64,000 bases of DNA from Caldinitratiruptor microaerophilus (GCF_025999835.1 NZ_AP025628.1:558001-622000); one strand, 5' to 3'; numbered from the stretch's first letter, positions 1-9,107 are shown. A program made the numbers and translations. Notes: generated by a model not told the origin, from the sequence alone.

Positions 1-1
1 G

Positions 2-139
2 ATAGGCGCCGGCCTCGAGCTCGGCGACGGCCTGGCCCACGAGTGGGAGGCCTACCAGGCCATCATCCCGACGGAGGACCGCCGGGAGGGACTCCGGGCC
101 TTCGCGGAGAAGCGAAAGCCCGAGTACCGCGGGCGGTAG
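2..139 (+). CDS. Enoyl-CoA hydratase/isomerase family protein, C-terminal 45 residues
   Basis: The window opens inside this gene. The frame runs from base 2 to a TAG at 137-139. The tail has the arrangement seen at the end of crotonases: an acidic helix ([20 protein letters not shown]) followed by [16 protein letters not shown], where the phrase F-x-E-K-R-x-P-x-[YF]-x-G-R is the usual crotonase C-terminus. The family hydrates trans-2-enoyl-CoA or runs related acyl-CoA reactions. It lies 42 nt upstream of an acyl-CoA carboxylase beta subunit in the same direction, so an operon for acyl-CoA or branched-chain amino acid breakdown is likely. The substrate cannot be told from the fragment. Confidence 0.75.
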   Translation: MGAGLELGDGLAHEWEAYQAIIPTEDRREGLRAFAEKRKPEYRGR

Positions 140-181
140 CCCCGGGGCCGGGACACCCTGCTGGACGAGAGAGGAGAGTCC

Positions 182-1711
182 ATGAGCCTGGACGAGGAAC
201 TCAGGGCCCGCCGGGCCCGGATCGAGGCCGGCGGGGCGGAGAAGTACCACCGGGCCAACGCGGAGAAGGGGAAGCTCTTCGTCCGCGAGCGGCTGCGCCG
301 GCTGCTGGACGGCGGCGAGTGGGTCGAGGACGGCCTCTTCGCGAACGCGCTGGCGGAGGACCTCCCCGCCGACGGCGTGGTGACCGGCCTCGGCAAGATC
401 CACGGGCGGCCGGTGGCCTTCATGGCCAACGACTCCACGGTCAAGGCGGGGTCCTGGGGCGCCCGGACGGTCGAGAAGATCCTCCGCATCCAGGAGACCG
501 CCGAGCGGCTGCAGATCCCGATGCTGTACCTGGTCGACTCCGCCGGCGCCCGCATCACCGACCAGGTCGAGATGTTCCCCGGCCGTCGCCACGCCGGCCG
601 CATCTTCGCCAACGAGGTGCGGCTCTCCGGCGTGGTGCCGCAGATCTGCCTGCTCTTCGGCCCGTCGGCGGCAGGGGGCGCCTACATCCCCGCCTTTACG
701 GACGTCGTGATCATGGTCGAGGGCAACGCCTCCATGTACCTCGGGTCGCCCCGCATGGCCGAGATGGTGATCGGCGAGAAGGTGACCCTGGAGGAGATGG
801 GCGGGGCCCGCATGCACGCCACCGTCTCCGGGTGCGGCGACATCCTGGTGCAGACGGAGAACGAGGCCATTGCCCTGGCCCGGGCCTACCTGGCCTACAT
901 GCCGCAGAACTTCCGGGAGTCGCCCCCGGTCTACGCTGCGGCGCCGCCGGCGCCGGGGCGCGACCTGGCCGAGATCGTCCCGGAGAACCAGAACGTCCCC
1001 TTCGACATGTACCAGTTCATCGAGCGGCTGGTCGACGAGGGGTCCTTCTTCGAGATCAAGCGCCTCTTCGCGCCGGAGGTCATCGTCGGCTTCGCCCGCC
1101 TCGGCGGCCGGGTCATCGGCGTCGTGGCCAACCAGCCCCGGGTCAAGGGCGGGGTCCTCTTCGTGGACAGCGCCGACAAGGCCGCCCGCTTCATCTGGCT
1201 CTGCGACGCCTTCAACATCCCGCTGCTGTTCCTGGCCGACGTCCCCGGCTTCATGATCGGGTCGGCCGTCGAGCGGCAGGGCATCATTCGCCACGGGGCG
1301 AAGATGATCTTCGCCGTCGCCGAGGCGACGGTGCCCAAGATCAGCGTGATCGTGCGCAAGGCGTACGGCGCGGGGCTCTACGCGATGTCCGGCCCGGCCT
1401 ACGACGCGGACTGCACCCTCGCCCTGCCGACCGCCTCGATCGCGGTCATGGGTCCGGAGGCGGCGGTGAACGCGGTCTACGCGAACAAGATCGCCGAGCT
1501 GCCGACGGAGGAGGAGCGCCGCCGCTTCGTGATGGAGAAGCGGGCGGAGTACCGGCGGGACATCGACATCTACCGGCTCGCCTCGGAGCTGATCGTCGAC
1601 GAGATCGTGCCGTTCGATCGCCTGCGTGAAGAGCTGATCCGGCGGTTCGAGTTCTACTCGACCAAGCGGGCCCGTCCCGTCGAGCGCAAGCACGGCGTGC
1701 CGCCCGTGTAG
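182..1711 (+). CDS. Acyl-CoA carboxylase beta (carboxyltransferase) subunit
   Basis: A 509-residue biotin-dependent carboxyltransferase subunit of the propionyl-/methylcrotonyl-CoA carboxylase type; length is normal for the family. It moves carboxyl from carboxybiotin to an acyl-CoA in the cytoplasm. The N-terminal half has the crotonase-like fold with LVDSAGARI (about residue 119) and [13 protein letters not shown] (about 159), the C-terminal half has [11 protein letters not shown] and [13 protein letters not shown]. The start is ATG after GAGAGGAGAG. The hydratase upstream suggests catabolic acyl-CoA use, but acetyl-, propionyl- and methylcrotonyl-CoA cannot be separated by eye. The alpha (biotin carboxylase) subunit is not in the window. 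Confidence 0.93.
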   Translation: MSLDEELRARRARIEAGGAEKYHRANAEKGKLFVRERLRRLLDGGEWVEDGLFANALAEDLPADGVVTGLGKIHGRPVAFMANDSTVKAGSWGARTVEKILRIQETAERLQIPMLYLVDSAGARITDQVEMFPGRRHAGRIFANEVRLSGVVPQICLLFGPSAAGGAYIPAFTDVVIMVEGNASMYLGSPRMAEMVIGEKVTLEEMGGARMHATVSGCGDILVQTENEAIALARAYLAYMPQNFRESPPVYAAAPPAPGRDLAEIVPENQNVPFDMYQFIERLVDEGSFFEIKRLFAPEVIVGFARLGGRVIGVVANQPRVKGGVLFVDSADKAARFIWLCDAFNIPLLFLADVPGFMIGSAVERQGIIRHGAKMIFAVAEATVPKISVIVRKAYGAGLYAMSGPAYDADCTLALPTASIAVMGPEAAVNAVYANKIAELPTEEERRRFVMEKRAEYRRDIDIYRLASELIVDEIVPFDRLREELIRRFEFYSTKRARPVERKHGVPPV

Positions 1712-1857
1712 CGCTCGTGCACCGGCCGCCCCCGGCGCGCCGCCGCGCGATGCGGCCGGCGCGCCCCCCGCGCGTGGTCGCCTGGGCGGGCGTGCACACG
1801 GGGTTCACCGGCAGGCCGGCGGCGGTGCCGGCGCAGCGAGAGGTTGGAGGCGAGGTC

Positions 1858-3180
1858 ATGGCCGAGGTGCGGATCGAGGCGCTTGCCGCCCACGAGGGGC
1901 AGGAGGTCACCCTCCGTGGCTGGGTGTACAACTACCGCTCCAGCGGGAAGATCCAGTTCGTGATCCTCCGGGACGGGACCGGGCTCTGTCAGGTCGTGCT
2001 GGTGAAGGGGCAGGTGCCGGACGGCGTGTTCGAGTCGGCCCGCCGGCTCACCCAGGAGTCAGCGGTCGAGGTCACGGGGACCGTCCGGGCCGACGCCCGG
2101 GCGCCGGGCGGGTTCGAGCTGGCCGCCCGGGACCTGACCGTGATCCACCTGGCCGAGCAGGACTACCCCATCACGCTGAAGGAACACGGGGTGGAGTTCC
2201 TCCTGGACCACCGGCACCTGTGGCTCCGAACCCCGCGCCAGGTGGCGATCCTCCGCATCCGGCACGAGATCACGCGGGCGATCCGGGAGTTCCTCGACGG
2301 CCGCGGCTTCGTCTGCACGGAGTCTCCGATCCTCATGGGCACGGCGGCGGAGGGGACGACGACCCTCTTCCAGACCCAGTACGTGAGCGGTGAGCCCGCC
2401 TTCCTGAGCCAGTCCGGCCAGCTCTACGTGGAGGCGACGGCCGCCGCCCTGGGCAAGGTGTACACCTTCGGCCCGACCTTCCGGGCGGAGAAGTCGAAGA
2501 CCCGGCGCCACCTGATCGAGTTCTGGATGGTGGAGCCGGAGATGGCCTTCTGCACGCACGAAGAGAACATGAAGCTGCAGGAGGAACTGGTCACGCACGT
2601 CGTCGAGTCCGTGCTTCGGAACCGGCAGCGGGAACTGGAGACGATCGGCCGGGACCTGGAGCCGCTCAAGCGGGTGCAGCCGCCCTTCTACCGCCTCACT
2701 TACGAGGAGGCGCTGGAGGTGCTGCGGGAGGAGCATGCCCGCACGCCTGACGCGGAGTGGGAGCCCGTCCCGTGGGGCGAGGACTTCGGTGCGCCGCACG
2801 AGGCCACGCTCAGCCGGCGCTTCGACCGGCCCGTGTTCATCGAGCGGTACCCGGCCAAGGTCAAGGCCTTCTACATGCAGCCCGACCCCGACCGGCCGGA
2901 ACTCGTGCTCAACGACGACCTGCTCGCCCCGGAGGGGTACGGGGAGATCATCGGGGGCAGCCAGCGCATCCACGACCTCGAGGTGCTGAAGCAGCGGATC
3001 CGGGAGCACAACCTGCCGGAGGACGCGTACCAGTGGTACATCGACCTGCGCCGTTTCGGCTCGGTGCCGCACTCCGGGTTCGGCCTGGGCATCGAGCGCC
3101 TGGTGGCCTGGATCTGCGGTCTGGAGCACGTGCGGGAGACCATCCCGTTTCCGCGCCTTCTCAACCGTCTATATCCATAG
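1858..3180 (+). CDS. asnS: Asparagine--tRNA ligase
   Basis: A 440-residue class IIb aminoacyl-tRNA synthetase charging tRNA-Asn. An N-terminal OB fold (about 1-105, with [24 protein letters not shown]) binds the anticodon; the catalytic domain follows with motif 2 ([20 protein letters not shown]) and motif 3 near the C-terminus ([16 protein letters not shown]). The F-R-A-E-x-S-x-T-x-R-H-L form and the absence of a large insertion favour AsnRS over AspRS. The frame stays open upstream to 1717, but ATG at 1858 is preceded by GAGAGGTTGGAGGCGAGGTC, which provides a Shine-Dalgarno site and gives the normal family N-terminus. Confidence 0.95.
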   Translation: MAEVRIEALAAHEGQEVTLRGWVYNYRSSGKIQFVILRDGTGLCQVVLVKGQVPDGVFESARRLTQESAVEVTGTVRADARAPGGFELAARDLTVIHLAEQDYPITLKEHGVEFLLDHRHLWLRTPRQVAILRIRHEITRAIREFLDGRGFVCTESPILMGTAAEGTTTLFQTQYVSGEPAFLSQSGQLYVEATAAALGKVYTFGPTFRAEKSKTRRHLIEFWMVEPEMAFCTHEENMKLQEELVTHVVESVLRNRQRELETIGRDLEPLKRVQPPFYRLTYEEALEVLREEHARTPDAEWEPVPWGEDFGAPHEATLSRRFDRPVFIERYPAKVKAFYMQPDPDRPELVLNDDLLAPEGYGEIIGGSQRIHDLEVLKQRIREHNLPEDAYQWYIDLRRFGSVPHSGFGLGIERLVAWICGLEHVRETIPFPRLLNRLYP

Positions 3181-3305
3181 TGGCATCCGGGCGCGCCACC
3201 GGCCCGGATCCGGCGCCGTGCAGGAGGTCCGTGACAGGGCGGAGAATATCCAGAACCGGCAAATATTGAAGGAAAAGCCCGGACCGGGGGGGAGGAGGCA
3301 GGCCC

Positions 3306-4256
3306 TTGACCGCGGGACTCGGGGAGATCGGCCGGCGCCTGCGGGAGGCGCGCCAGGCAAGGGGCATCAGTCTCGCCGAGGTCGAGGAGCAGACGAAGAT
3401 CCGCAAGCGGTACCTCGAAGCCATCGAAGCGGGCGCGGACACGATCCTCCCGGGCGAGGTCTACATCAAGGGGTTCATCCGCACGTACGGGAACTTTCTC
3501 GGCCTCGACGGCGCGGCGCTCGTCGAAGAGTACAAGCGTCTCGTCGCGGCCGAGCGCCAGTCCCAGAAGACGGGCGAGGGACGCCCCCGGGAGGACGCCG
3601 AGGAGACCGGGACCTCCCTGACGCCGTGGGCGGCAGGCGCGCCGCAGCCGGCGGCCCGTGGGGCGCGCCCGCGCGCGCCGGTCCGGTCGGGGGCAGCCCG
3701 GGCTACCCGGCCCCGCGCGGGGGCCCGGCGGGGGGGCCGCGCGGCCTTCGGGCGGTGGCTGGTCGGGCTCCTCGTGGCTGCCGCCGGGCTTGTCCTCCTG
3801 TGGCTGCTGTACGTGCCGCCCGCACCGCCCCCCGTCGCGCCGGGGCCGCCCGCGGTGCCGGGGCCGGCTGCCGGTGGTCCCGCGCCGGCCGCACCGTCCC
3901 CGGAACCGGCGACCCCGCCCCCGGTCACCCCGCCACCCCCGCCGGAGCCGGAGGTCCGGGTCGAGCGGGGCGAGCGCGGGCCGGGCGGGGTGATCCCCTT
4001 CACCGTCAGCCCGGGCCCCGTCGAGCTCGAGCTGGCTGCCCGGGACCGGTCGTGGGTCTCCGTCGTGGCCGACGGCCAGGGGGTGTTCGAGGGCATGCTC
4101 TCGGCCGGGGACACCCGGCGCTTCACGGCCAGCGAGAGGATCGACCTGGTGATCGGGTGGCTCGACCCCGTCGACGTGACGGTCAACGGCAAGGCCTTCG
4201 GCCCCCTCGGCACGGGGGGCCCGGCCCGGGTACGGATCGCCGTGGCGGGCCGCTGA
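3306..4256 (+). CDS. RodZ-like helix-turn-helix membrane protein
   Basis: A 316-residue protein with the RodZ layout. A cytoplasmic helix-turn-helix of the HTH_25 type covers residues 5-75 (GRRLREARQARGISLAEVEE, then GEVYIKGFIRTYGNFLGLD). A basic, Pro/Ala-rich linker leads to one transmembrane helix at about 150-172 (WLVGLLVAAAGLVLLWLLYV), a long Pro-rich stalk, and a DUF4115 beta domain at about 225-312. RodZ links MreB to the elongasome. The start is TTG behind GGAGGCAGGCCC. A cell-wall carboxypeptidase follows, which fits an envelope role. Confidence 0.85.
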   Translation: MTAGLGEIGRRLREARQARGISLAEVEEQTKIRKRYLEAIEAGADTILPGEVYIKGFIRTYGNFLGLDGAALVEEYKRLVAAERQSQKTGEGRPREDAEETGTSLTPWAAGAPQPAARGARPRAPVRSGAARATRPRAGARRGGRAAFGRWLVGLLVAAAGLVLLWLLYVPPAPPPVAPGPPAVPGPAAGGPAPAAPSPEPATPPPVTPPPPPEPEVRVERGERGPGGVIPFTVSPGPVELELAARDRSWVSVVADGQGVFEGMLSAGDTRRFTASERIDLVIGWLDPVDVTVNGKAFGPLGTGGPARVRIAVAGR

Positions 4257-4271
4257 ACGGGCGTACCACCC

Positions 4272-4299
4272 CCGCCCCCGGCATAGCGGCCGGGGGCGG
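4272..4299 (+). terminator. GC-rich hairpin between the RodZ-like gene and the carboxypeptidase
   Basis: Perfect 10-bp stem CCGCCCCCGG / CCGGGGGCGG with an 8-nt loop, 15 nt after the stop of the RodZ-like gene and 21 nt before the next start. There is no T-run, so termination would be partial or factor-assisted. Confidence 0.45.
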
Positions 4300-4320
4300 C
4301 CTCGTACATGTTGCCGGGGG

Positions 4321-5595
4321 GTGGTGCCCTTGCCGGCGAGGCGGCGCGGGGCGGCAGTCGGGGGGTGGGTCGCCCTCGGCCTCGCCTGGCTCTTCGCGCT
4401 GCGCCCGGGGCCGGCGCCGGAGATCCCCGCAGGCGTGCACGGTCTGCCGCCGTGGGCGGAGGTCGGCAGCGCCACGGGCGCGCGGGCCGGCGCCGGGGAG
4501 CCGGCGCCGGTGCCGCCTCCGCCCCGGTTGACGGCGGCGGCCGCGATCCTGATGGACTGGGAGACGGGGCAGGTCCTCTACGAGAAGAACGCGACGCAGA
4601 AGCGGCCGCCGGCGAGCACGACGAAGGTGCTGACGGCGATCCTCGCCCTGGAGCGGGCGCGGCTCGACGACGTGGTGACGATCTCGAGCCGGGCCGCCCG
4701 GGTCCCGGGGTCGAGCATGTACGTCCGCGCGGGCGAAACATATACCCTTCAGGAGCTCCTGTACGGCCTCCTCCTGCACTCGGGCAACGACGCGGCGGTG
4801 GCGATCGCCGAGCACGTGGCCGGGTCGGTGGAGGCCTTCGCGCAGCTGATGAACGAGAAGGCGCGGGCGATCGGCGCACGTTCGAGCCACTTCCTGAACC
4901 CGCACGGCCTGCACCAGCCGGGCCACTACAGCACCGCCTACGACCTGGCCCTCATCACCCGGTACGCCCTGGAGAACCCGGTCTTCGCCGAGATCGTGCG
5001 GCAGCGCCATGCGGAGATCCTGGTGGGAGAGGAGACGCGCGCCCTCCGCAACACGAACCGGCTGCTGTGGATGTACGAGGGGGCCGACGGCGTCAAGACG
5101 GGCACCACGAGCGCTGCCGGGGCGTGCCTCATCGCCTCGGCGACCCAGTCCGATCCGGACAGCTTCCTGCCGCAGAAGCTCGTGACCGTCGTCCTCGACG
5201 CGGACGGCCGCTGGCGGGACTCGATCCGCCTCCTGGAGTGGGGGTTCACGAACTTCCGGCTCGCCCGGGTGGCCCGGGCGGGGGAGGTGATCGGCTACCT
5301 GCCGGTGGCGGGCGGGCTCGACCCCTGGGTCCCGATCGTGCCGCGGCGCGACCTGGCGGCGGCCGTGCCCAGGGCCGAGCGCGGCCGTCTCAGCGTCCGG
5401 GTCGACCTCCCGCCCCGGATCCGCGCCCCCGTGGCCGCCGGCCAGGTGCTCGGCCGGGCGACGGTCCTCCCGCCGGGCCCGAGCGCGGGGCGTCCGGTGG
5501 ACCTCGTGGCGGGGCAGCCGGTGGGCCGGGCCACGTGGGCCACGTACCTGGCCAGGGCCCTCCTGCCGTGGCTCCGGTGGTCGGCGGCGCGCTAG
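4321..5595 (+). CDS. Serine-type D-Ala-D-Ala carboxypeptidase (PBP5 family)
   Basis: A 424-residue low-molecular-weight penicillin-binding protein that trims the terminal D-Ala of peptidoglycan stem peptides outside the membrane. The N-terminus (RRRG then a hydrophobic stretch at about 11-27) is a signal peptide or anchor. Peptidase S11 motifs are all present: S-T-T-K with nucleophile S99 and K102, S-G-N at 154-156, and K-T-G at 259-261. A C-terminal beta domain ends in a likely amphipathic membrane helix (TWATYLARALLPWLRW). The GTG start at 4321 is one codon before another GTG and either could be used. It resembles Bacillus dacF/dacB-type genes. Confidence 0.92.
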   Translation: MVPLPARRRGAAVGGWVALGLAWLFALRPGPAPEIPAGVHGLPPWAEVGSATGARAGAGEPAPVPPPPRLTAAAAILMDWETGQVLYEKNATQKRPPASTTKVLTAILALERARLDDVVTISSRAARVPGSSMYVRAGETYTLQELLYGLLLHSGNDAAVAIAEHVAGSVEAFAQLMNEKARAIGARSSHFLNPHGLHQPGHYSTAYDLALITRYALENPVFAEIVRQRHAEILVGEETRALRNTNRLLWMYEGADGVKTGTTSAAGACLIASATQSDPDSFLPQKLVTVVLDADGRWRDSIRLLEWGFTNFRLARVARAGEVIGYLPVAGGLDPWVPIVPRRDLAAAVPRAERGRLSVRVDLPPRIRAPVAAGQVLGRATVLPPGPSAGRPVDLVAGQPVGRATWATYLARALLPWLRWSAAR

Positions 5596-5670
5596 CGCGA
5601 GTCCGAGCGCGCATGGAGCGCCACGCGCGGGCGCAGCCTACCCGCGACGACGCGCATGGGGGGCTGGCAC

Positions 5671-7344
5671 ATGAACGGCGCGGAGTTTCTCGTCAACTGC
5701 TTGAAGAACGAGGGCGTGGACACCGCCTTCGGCGTTCCCGGCGAGGAGATGCTCGACTGCCTGCAGGCGATGGGCCGCGGCGGCATCCGGCCGATCGCGA
5801 CCCACTCCGCGGCGTCGGCGGTGTGGGCCGCCGCGGGCTACGGGAGCATCACCCGCCGGCCGGGGGTCGCCTTCGGCGCGCCGGGGCCGGCCGCCCTGCA
5901 GATGGCGCCCGCCCTGGCTTCCTGCACCCGGGACGGCTACCCCGTCGTGGCGATCATCGGCACCACCCGGCGGGACCGCCACCTCTCGACCGACCGGGGG
6001 CACCTGGACCTCACGGGCGCGCTCGCCCCGTACTGCAAGCACGTGGCCGGCGTCGCCAGCGGGCCCGTGATCCGGGACGAGGTGCGGGAGGCGTTCCGCC
6101 AGGCTTACCGGGACAAGGCGGGGGCGGTGGCGCTGGTGCTGCCGGAGGACATCGCCGCGGCGCCGGTGGACGAATCCCTGCAGCCCGTGACGCGGTACCG
6201 CCAGGGGAGGCCCTTCCCCGAGCCGGAGGCGGTGGAGGAGGCGGCCCGGCACCTGGACGGCGCCGAGCGGCCGGTGATCATCGCCGGGCAGGGCGTGGCG
6301 CGCAGCGGCGCCCACGAGGAACTGATGGCCCTGGCCGAGAAGGCGGGGATCCCGGTGGTGGCCACGTTCGCCGGCAAGGCGGCCATCGCCTTCGACCACC
6401 CGATGCTCGCGGCGTACGCCGGGCTCCAGGTGGACGACCACCCGGACAGCCTCCTGCACCGGGCCGACGTGGTCCTCTGCGCCGGCTACGAGCCCGCCGA
6501 GTGGGACCCGCAGCGCTGGAACCCGCACCTGACGCTTCGGGTCATCCACGTGGGCGAGGCGCCGGCGCACGTGCAGGTGCACTACAACCCGGTGGTCGAG
6601 ATCGTCGGCGACCTGAACGCCGCCCTCAGCCGGCTGACCTCGCTTCTGGAGCCCCGGGTCCGGCCCGGCTGGGCGGGGCCGGACGGCATCGCCGGTCAGG
6701 TCAAGCGGGGGCTCGAGGACGAGATGGAGCGCCTGCGGCGCGACCACTCGTTCCCGATCGAGCCGGGCCGCCTGGTGCTGGAACTGGCACAGGCGATGCG
6801 CCGGAGCGACCTCCTGGCCGTCGACGTGGGGGCACACGCCGCCTGGGCGGGGCGCCTCTTCCCCGTCCGCCACCCCGGCACCTACTGGACATCCGGGGTC
6901 TTCAAGGCGGTGGGGTTCGCCGTCCCGTTCGCCCTCGGCCTGGCGCTGGCGATGGCCCGGGGCGAGGGCAACCGGGTCGTCGCCCTGTGCGGCGACGGCG
7001 GCTTCCTCCGCCACGGTACGGAGGTGCAGACGGCGGCCCGGCTGGGGCTGCCGCTCGTGGTGGTCGTGGCACACGACGCGCGGTACGGCCTCACGGACCA
7101 GCAGGCCGTGAACGCCGGTGCCGGACCGTGGGCCACCCGGTTCGGGCCCTTCGAGCCCGGCCAGGTGGCGCGCATGGCGCAGGCGCTGGGGGCCCTGGGG
7201 ATCGAGGTCCACGATTCGGACCACCTGCCCCGGGCCCTGCGGGAGGCGCTCGATTCCGATCGGGCCGCCGTCGTGGCGGTGCCGGTGGACCCGCACGCGC
7301 ACCAGAAACTCGGCCGCCTGGAGACGGTGCGCGCGCGGGTGTAA
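5671..7344 (+). CDS. Thiamine diphosphate-dependent acetolactate-synthase-like enzyme with an altered active site
   Basis: A 557-residue protein with the three-domain layout of acetolactate synthase and its relatives: N-terminal Pyr domain (1-170), central Rossmann-like domain (about 190-320) and C-terminal PP domain (about 370-520) with GDGGF in the ThDP/Mg site. ATG 5671 is preferred over 5656 because GGGGGG lies just before it and MNGAEFLVNCL is the usual family start. Two odd points: the catalytic Glu that activates ThDP (normally in H-E-Q) is replaced, since the sequence reads THSAASAVWAAAGYG with Ser46 at that place, and the usual N-N/N-D after the GDG motif reads H-D. The reaction is therefore unknown; acetolactate synthesis is doubtful. 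Confidence 0.8.
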   Translation: MNGAEFLVNCLKNEGVDTAFGVPGEEMLDCLQAMGRGGIRPIATHSAASAVWAAAGYGSITRRPGVAFGAPGPAALQMAPALASCTRDGYPVVAIIGTTRRDRHLSTDRGHLDLTGALAPYCKHVAGVASGPVIRDEVREAFRQAYRDKAGAVALVLPEDIAAAPVDESLQPVTRYRQGRPFPEPEAVEEAARHLDGAERPVIIAGQGVARSGAHEELMALAEKAGIPVVATFAGKAAIAFDHPMLAAYAGLQVDDHPDSLLHRADVVLCAGYEPAEWDPQRWNPHLTLRVIHVGEAPAHVQVHYNPVVEIVGDLNAALSRLTSLLEPRVRPGWAGPDGIAGQVKRGLEDEMERLRRDHSFPIEPGRLVLELAQAMRRSDLLAVDVGAHAAWAGRLFPVRHPGTYWTSGVFKAVGFAVPFALGLALAMARGEGNRVVALCGDGGFLRHGTEVQTAARLGLPLVVVVAHDARYGLTDQQAVNAGAGPWATRFGPFEPGQVARMAQALGALGIEVHDSDHLPRALREALDSDRAAVVAVPVDPHAHQKLGRLETVRARV

Positions 7345-7374
7345 CCCGGGGCGATCGCCGTGGCCCGGACGGGC

Positions 7375-7404
7375 GGAGGGGGCGCCGTGTGCTTCGCCCC
7401 CTCC
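7375..7404 (+). terminator. Hairpin after the ThDP enzyme gene
   Basis: Perfect 10-bp stem GGAGGGGGCG / CGCCCCCTCC around a 10-nt loop, 30 nt after the stop. There is no T-run. Confidence 0.45.
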
Positions 7405-7534
7405 GGCCCCGGCACGGATCCCCGGGGGCGATGGTGCCCCGGGGCCGTCCGGCCCTGCGGAGCGGGCCGGCAGCCGGGGCCGTGGCGCTGCCGCCGTTCC
7501 CGGTGGCCCGGGACGTGTGCCGTTCTGCGGTGCA

Positions 7535-7791
7535 TGACGGTGTTCCGCCGGGTGGCCCGACAGGCAATCGGTGCGCGTCGAGAGGCGAGGTTGTGTAGCA
7601 CCGATTGCCTGACCACCCCCGTCCGCCCCGCCGGGAGCGCCGGCCAGGGGCGTGAGGTCGACCGGAATCGATCCTTATGTCGACAACTCCGGGCCACCAA
7701 CTCTCCGACCGGGCCGTCATGTCAAGTGCAGTCCGCCGGTGAGGCAAGAAATGCGACTCTACGGTCCCGGTCAACTGTCACCGATTGCCTC
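7535..7791 (+). repeat. Structured intergenic element, copy 1 (E1)
   Basis: First of three related non-coding elements (others at 23224-23479 and 48145-48392). In order: block TGACGGTGTTCCG (7535-7547), preceded by GTTCTGCGG; a perfect 14-bp hairpin CAGGCAATCGGTGC (7561-7574) / GCACCGATTGCCTG (7598-7611), with flanking GGTGG/CCACC able to extend it; the loop carries GTTGTGT (7590-7596) near the 3' arm; GGTCGACC (7656-7663), exactly 10 nt, then CTTATGTCGA (7674-7683); and a 51-nt terminal block (7741-7791) bounded by GAGGCAA / TTGCCTC. The region looks clearly less GC-rich than the genes around it. No reading frame here is convincing. Function is unknown. Confidence 0.8.
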
Positions 7792-8277
7792 TCTGAGGGA
7801 ATATTTCCCAGATACAACACCCAGAGCCATGTACGCCAGTTGGAGGGTGCTGGCCGTGTGCAGCAGGTCCCGTGGCAGACGGTGCCGGTCCCCGCGTCTG
7901 GCGGGCGGCGGTGACCGCGGGAGCCGTGGACCACGTGGCAACGCCGAGGTGCCGGAAGCGGGTATAGAGGCGTTTCACACGGACGGACGGCCCAGCGAAC
8001 GGGAGACTCTGGACGCGCGCCCGCCGCTGTGGCAATCTGAGAGGTGTACGCCGCCGAGATTTGCACTTCTTCGGGGTGGCATATCGGGGAGCCGCTTGCT
8101 ATACTGTGTATGAGTAATTCGCATGAACCTTATTCCGCCTGAGAATCCGCAGGTTTTCTGCGCGCCAGTTCGTGAGAGTTGTAACAAAATAGGCGGTCGC
8201 TTCCAGTTCCGTGCTCCCGGGCCCTCGAAGCGGGCCCTTCCCGTTGATCCCCGCCCACCCAAAGGAGGCCACCTGCC
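7792..8277 (+). other. Long leader of the nuo operon, no gene seen
   Basis: About 490 nt between element E1 and nuoA. I see no convincing gene: the open frames have poor codon use and no ribosome binding sites. It holds the likely nuo promoter (8077-8105) and, near the 3' end, a small hairpin GGGCCC / GGGCCC (8219-8237) followed by AAAGGAGG, the nuoA Shine-Dalgarno. The stretch 8040-8200 is unusually AT-rich for this genome. Confidence 0.5.
8077..8105 (+). promoter_or_regulatory. Probable sigma-A-type promoter of the nuo operon
   Basis: An extended -10, TGCTATACT (8097-8105), lies in an AT-rich patch; a weak -35 candidate TGGCAT (8077-8082) is 17 nt upstream. It is the best promoter-like sequence in the nuo leader and would leave a leader of about 165 nt. 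Confidence 0.5.
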
Positions 8278-8628
8278 GTGCACCCGTACCTGCCGCTCCT
8301 CGTTTATGGGGTTTTGGCGGTGGCCGTGCCCCTGGTCATCTCGTGGCTGTTCCACCGGGTCGCCCCGAGACGGCCGGAGCCGGCCAAGTACCTCCCGTAC
8401 GAGTCCGGTCACCCCACGGCGCCGCTTCTGGGGCGCATCCCGGTCAAGTTCTACCTGGTGGCGATGCTGTTCGTCATCTTCGACGTCGAGGCCGCCTCCT
8501 TCTACCCCTGGGCCGTGAACCTGCGGGACCTGGGGGCTTTCGGCTTGTGGGAGATGCTGGCCTTCCTCGTGGTGCTGGCGGTGGGTTACGCCTACGTGTG
8601 GAAGAAGGGGGGATTCTCGTGGCGGTGA
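8278..8628 (+). CDS. nuoA: NADH-quinone oxidoreductase subunit A
   Basis: A 116-residue membrane subunit with three transmembrane helices. It has the family phrases [11 protein letters not shown] (the quinone-site loop with E), [27 protein letters not shown] and a C-terminal WKKGGFSW. The GTG start follows a strong AAAGGAGGCC. It is the first gene of the complex I operon and overlaps nuoB by 10 nt. Confidence 0.97.
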   Translation: MHPYLPLLVYGVLAVAVPLVISWLFHRVAPRRPEPAKYLPYESGHPTAPLLGRIPVKFYLVAMLFVIFDVEAASFYPWAVNLRDLGAFGLWEMLAFLVVLAVGYAYVWKKGGFSWR

Positions 8629-9107
8629 CCGGCCTCGAGCAGGACCAGTTCCTGGTCACCACGGTCGACCAGTTCGTGCGCTGGGCGCAGAAGTCGAGCA
8701 TCTGGCCGCTGACGTTCGGTCTGGCGTGCTGCGCCATCGAGATGATGGCCCTGGTCACGCCCCGTTACGATATGGCGCGGTTCGGCGCGGAGGTGTTCCG
8801 GGCATCGCCCCGGCAGGCCGACCTGATGATCGTCTCCGGCCGCCTGTCGAACAAGATGGTGCCGGTCATCAAGCAGATCTACCAGCAGATGCCGGAGCCC
8901 AAGTGGGTCGTCGCCATGGGCGCCTGTGCGAGCTCGGGCGGGATCTTCGACAACTACGCCATCGTCCAGGGGGTCGACCAGGTGATCCCCGTCGACGTGT
9001 ACGTGCCCGGCTGCCCGCCCACCCCCGACGCGGTGATGGACGCGGTGCTGAAGCTGCAGAAGGGGATCATCGAGGGCCGGGTGAAGGGTGGGGTGATGGC
9101 CGGATGA
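8619..9107 (+). CDS. nuoB: NADH-quinone oxidoreductase subunit B
   Basis: A 162-residue peripheral-arm subunit carrying the terminal 4Fe-4S cluster N2 that reduces quinone. The ligands are visible: tandem Cys in [10 protein letters not shown], Cys in MGACASSGG and Cys in VPGCPPTP. The start is GTG at 8619 inside the end of nuoA (GGGGGGATTCTC upstream serves as ribosome binding site). It ends overlapping nuoC by 4 nt. Confidence 0.97.
   Translation: MAVTGLEQDQFLVTTVDQFVRWAQKSSIWPLTFGLACCAIEMMALVTPRYDMARFGAEVFRASPRQADLMIVSGRLSNKMVPVIKQIYQQMPEPKWVVAMGACASSGGIFDNYAIVQGVDQVIPVDVYVPGCPPTPDAVMDAVLKLQKGIIEGRVKGGVMAG

Noticed and set aside
43-1629. Long open frame on the plus strand overlapping the acyl-CoA carboxylase gene
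   Set aside because: Arg/Gly/Pro-rich shadow frame caused by high GC; the overlapping frame has full family motifs.
1712-1857. T-box or other tRNA-sensing leader before asnS
   Set aside because: Only about 145 nt, with no T-box core sequence and no terminator that I can see.
7652-8113. 153-codon frame over the end of element E1 and the nuo leader
   Set aside because: No ribosome binding site, mixed composition, and it cuts through the conserved element.
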